The notes below the pieces were generated by a model, which was not told the DNA's origin, ran no database searches, and saw nothing but the letters and a program-made list of their open reading frames with translations. DNA of 7,170 nucleotides from Gemmatimonadales bacterium (lineage in GTDB: Bacteria > Gemmatimonadota > Gemmatimonadetes > Gemmatimonadales > GWC2-71-9): NCBI GenBank assembly GCA_013813675.1, contig JACCRH010000010.1, forward strand, positions 1 through 7,170. The letters run 5' to 3'. Below are positions 6,347 through 7,170 of this stretch, in pieces; the first letter of the stretch is position 1; the number at the start of each line of letters is the position of its first letter. The position numbers and the translations under genes were made by a program.

Positions 6347-7123
6347 ATGAAGCAGCCGGGAGCGAAGCGACTGACAGGGTTGCTGCGCGATACGGCGGTA
6401 GTCCTCGTCGTGTCCGCGGGCCTGCTCCTGGGGCTCGAGCTCGCATTGCGAGTGCTCTGGCCCCAGACCCTCAGTGGAACGTCCCTGGAAGGCGAGTACT
6501 TCTCCCAGGCCGACGACTCGCTGGGGATGCGCTATGCGCCCGGCGCGGTCTGGCGTTTCCGGCATCCGGAGTTCACGGTGGTCTACCATATCAACCCGGA
6601 CGGTTTTCGGGACTCTACGACGCATCCACCTGAAAAGCCCGCCGGGACGACCCGCGTGTTGTTGCTGGGCGACTCCTTCACGTTCGGCTACGGGGTGGAC
6701 TACGATTCGATCTGGCCGGTCCTGGCCGAGGAGGAGCTGCGGCGTCAGGGTCGAGCGATCGAACTGGTGAAAGCCGGGGTCGAAGGAATGGACACGCGCA
6801 CCGAGCTAGTACTCCTTCACCGCCTGTTCCAGCGATATCAGCCCGATGCCGTGGTGGTGGGTTTTCTGGTCAACGATCTGTATTCGAACTCACCCTACGG
6901 TCGTGTGGTCGCGGCGACCCCGGTCAGGGAACCGGGCTTCCGGCTCCAGGAGCACATACCGCGCCTGCACCTGCTCATCCTGGCGCGGCGGTTGGTCACC
7001 GCGTCGGATGCGGGATACACGCTCCTTTACATGGGGGCTCCCCAGCGGGGGGAGTTTCTGCGGGTGCCGCGCTCCGCCGCCGCGGAGCGGAGCGGCGGAT
7101 CACGGCGGACCTGCTGCGCCTGA
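6347..7123 (+). CDS. Membrane-anchored SGNH/GDSL hydrolase or acyltransferase-like protein, frameshifted
   Basis: As read, the frame gives 258 residues. A positively charged N-terminus and one hydrophobic helix (about 17-37) predict a signal anchor with the enzyme outside the cytoplasm. HINPDGFRD (81-89) is the segment that commonly precedes the catalytic core in this group. Block I is LLLGDSFTFGYGV (105-117) with nucleophile Ser110; block II Gly is in AGVEGMDT (143-150); block III is GFLVNDLYSN (172-181) with oxyanion Asn176. The block V Asp-His pair should follow but is absent, because after about residue 247 the frame turns into SGGSRRTCCA and stops. The expected helix continues in another frame (see 7087-7170). 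Relatives remove or transfer O-acyl groups; in a polysaccharide setting a glycan acetyl-modifying role is plausible inference. It is divergent from the dehydrogenase. Confidence 0.85.
   Translation: MKQPGAKRLTGLLRDTAVVLVVSAGLLLGLELALRVLWPQTLSGTSLEGEYFSQADDSLGMRYAPGAVWRFRHPEFTVVYHINPDGFRDSTTHPPEKPAGTTRVLLLGDSFTFGYGVDYDSIWPVLAEEELRRQGRAIELVKAGVEGMDTRTELVLLHRLFQRYQPDAVVVGFLVNDLYSNSPYGRVVAATPVREPGFRLQEHIPRLHLLILARRLVTASDAGYTLLYMGAPQRGEFLRVPRSAAAERSGGSRRTCCA
7082..7095 (+). repeat. GCGGA tandem duplication at the frameshift
   Basis: GCGGA occurs twice in a row (7082-7086, 7087-7091), followed by a partial third unit GCGG (7092-7095). Removing one 5-base unit joins the two halves of the SGNH gene in one frame as AAAERRITADLL. 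The first unit also forms most of the 3' arm of an inverted repeat (7070-7077 with 7082-7089), a setting prone to slippage or sequencing error. Confidence 0.7.
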
Positions 7124-7170
7124 TGGCGCGGGCGTGTGACTCGGCCCGCGTCCCGCTCACCGTGCTCTCC
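7087..7170 (+). pseudogene. Out-of-frame continuation of the SGNH hydrolase (runs off the window)
   Basis: In codons starting at 7087, 7090 and so on, the sequence is open to the window edge. From 7093 it reads RRITADLLRLMARACDSARV and then PLTVLS. This looks like the amphipathic helix followed by a beta-strand that normally follows the insertion region in SGNH hydrolases. From CGG 7096 onward 24 of 25 codons end in G or C, while the original frame meets TGA at 7121. I read it as the displaced C-terminal part of the gene starting at 6347; whether a full domain remains lies beyond the edge. Confidence 0.75.

Noticed and set aside
7046..7090. Programmed -1 ribosomal frameshifting using the G-run at 7047-7052 and the hairpin at 7070-7089
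   Set aside because: The codons CGG GGG GAG do not form a good slippery heptamer, the 17-base gap to the hairpin is too long, and slippage there would replace the more family-like residues GEFLRVP.

Overview
The window is GC-rich, densely coded bacterial DNA carrying part of a surface- or exopolysaccharide-type locus. No ribosomal, tRNA, CRISPR, integrase or transposase signal is visible. Almost every codon in the five genes ends in G or C. The flavoprotein, two polytopic membrane proteins (one clearly GT39-like), a nucleotide-sugar dehydrogenase and a membrane-anchored SGNH hydrolase suggest an environmental didermic bacterium. The sequence alone does not fix the phylum.

Layout: (1) 2-1267, plus strand: the C-terminal 421 residues of a protoporphyrinogen/amine-oxidase-like FAD oxidoreductase, with its start off the left edge. 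(2) 1264-2751, plus: a 495-residue polytopic membrane protein, coupled to gene 1 by an ATGA overlap. (3) 2748-4211, minus: a GT39/PMT_2-type GT-C glycosyltransferase that converges on gene 2; the two stop codons share the palindrome CTAG. (4) 4208-5920, minus: a UDP-glucose/GDP-mannose dehydrogenase family enzyme, most like UDP-ManNAc/UDP-HexNAc 6-dehydrogenases, with an unusual C-terminal extension of about 90 residues. Its stop overlaps the probable TTG start of gene 3 (TTGA). (5) 5921-6346: a 426-base divergent intergenic region with a 12-base motif in inverted orientation, one copy facing each flanking gene. (6) 6347-7170, plus: a membrane-anchored SGNH/GDSL hydrolase whose frame breaks near 7082-7095 and continues in another frame to the right edge.

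As inference, the set forms a glycan-building module. The dehydrogenase would make a UDP-uronic acid precursor. The GT-C enzyme would transfer a sugar from a polyprenyl-phosphate donor outside the cytoplasmic membrane. The SGNH protein could trim or transfer acyl groups on the glycan. The flavoprotein and its membrane partner form a separate two-gene unit of unknown chemistry.

The strongest oddities are the SGNH frameshift, which removing one copy of a 5-base tandem duplication exactly repairs; the paired 12-base motif between the divergent genes; and the dehydrogenase extension. I did not find a clearly new defence or mobile system here.
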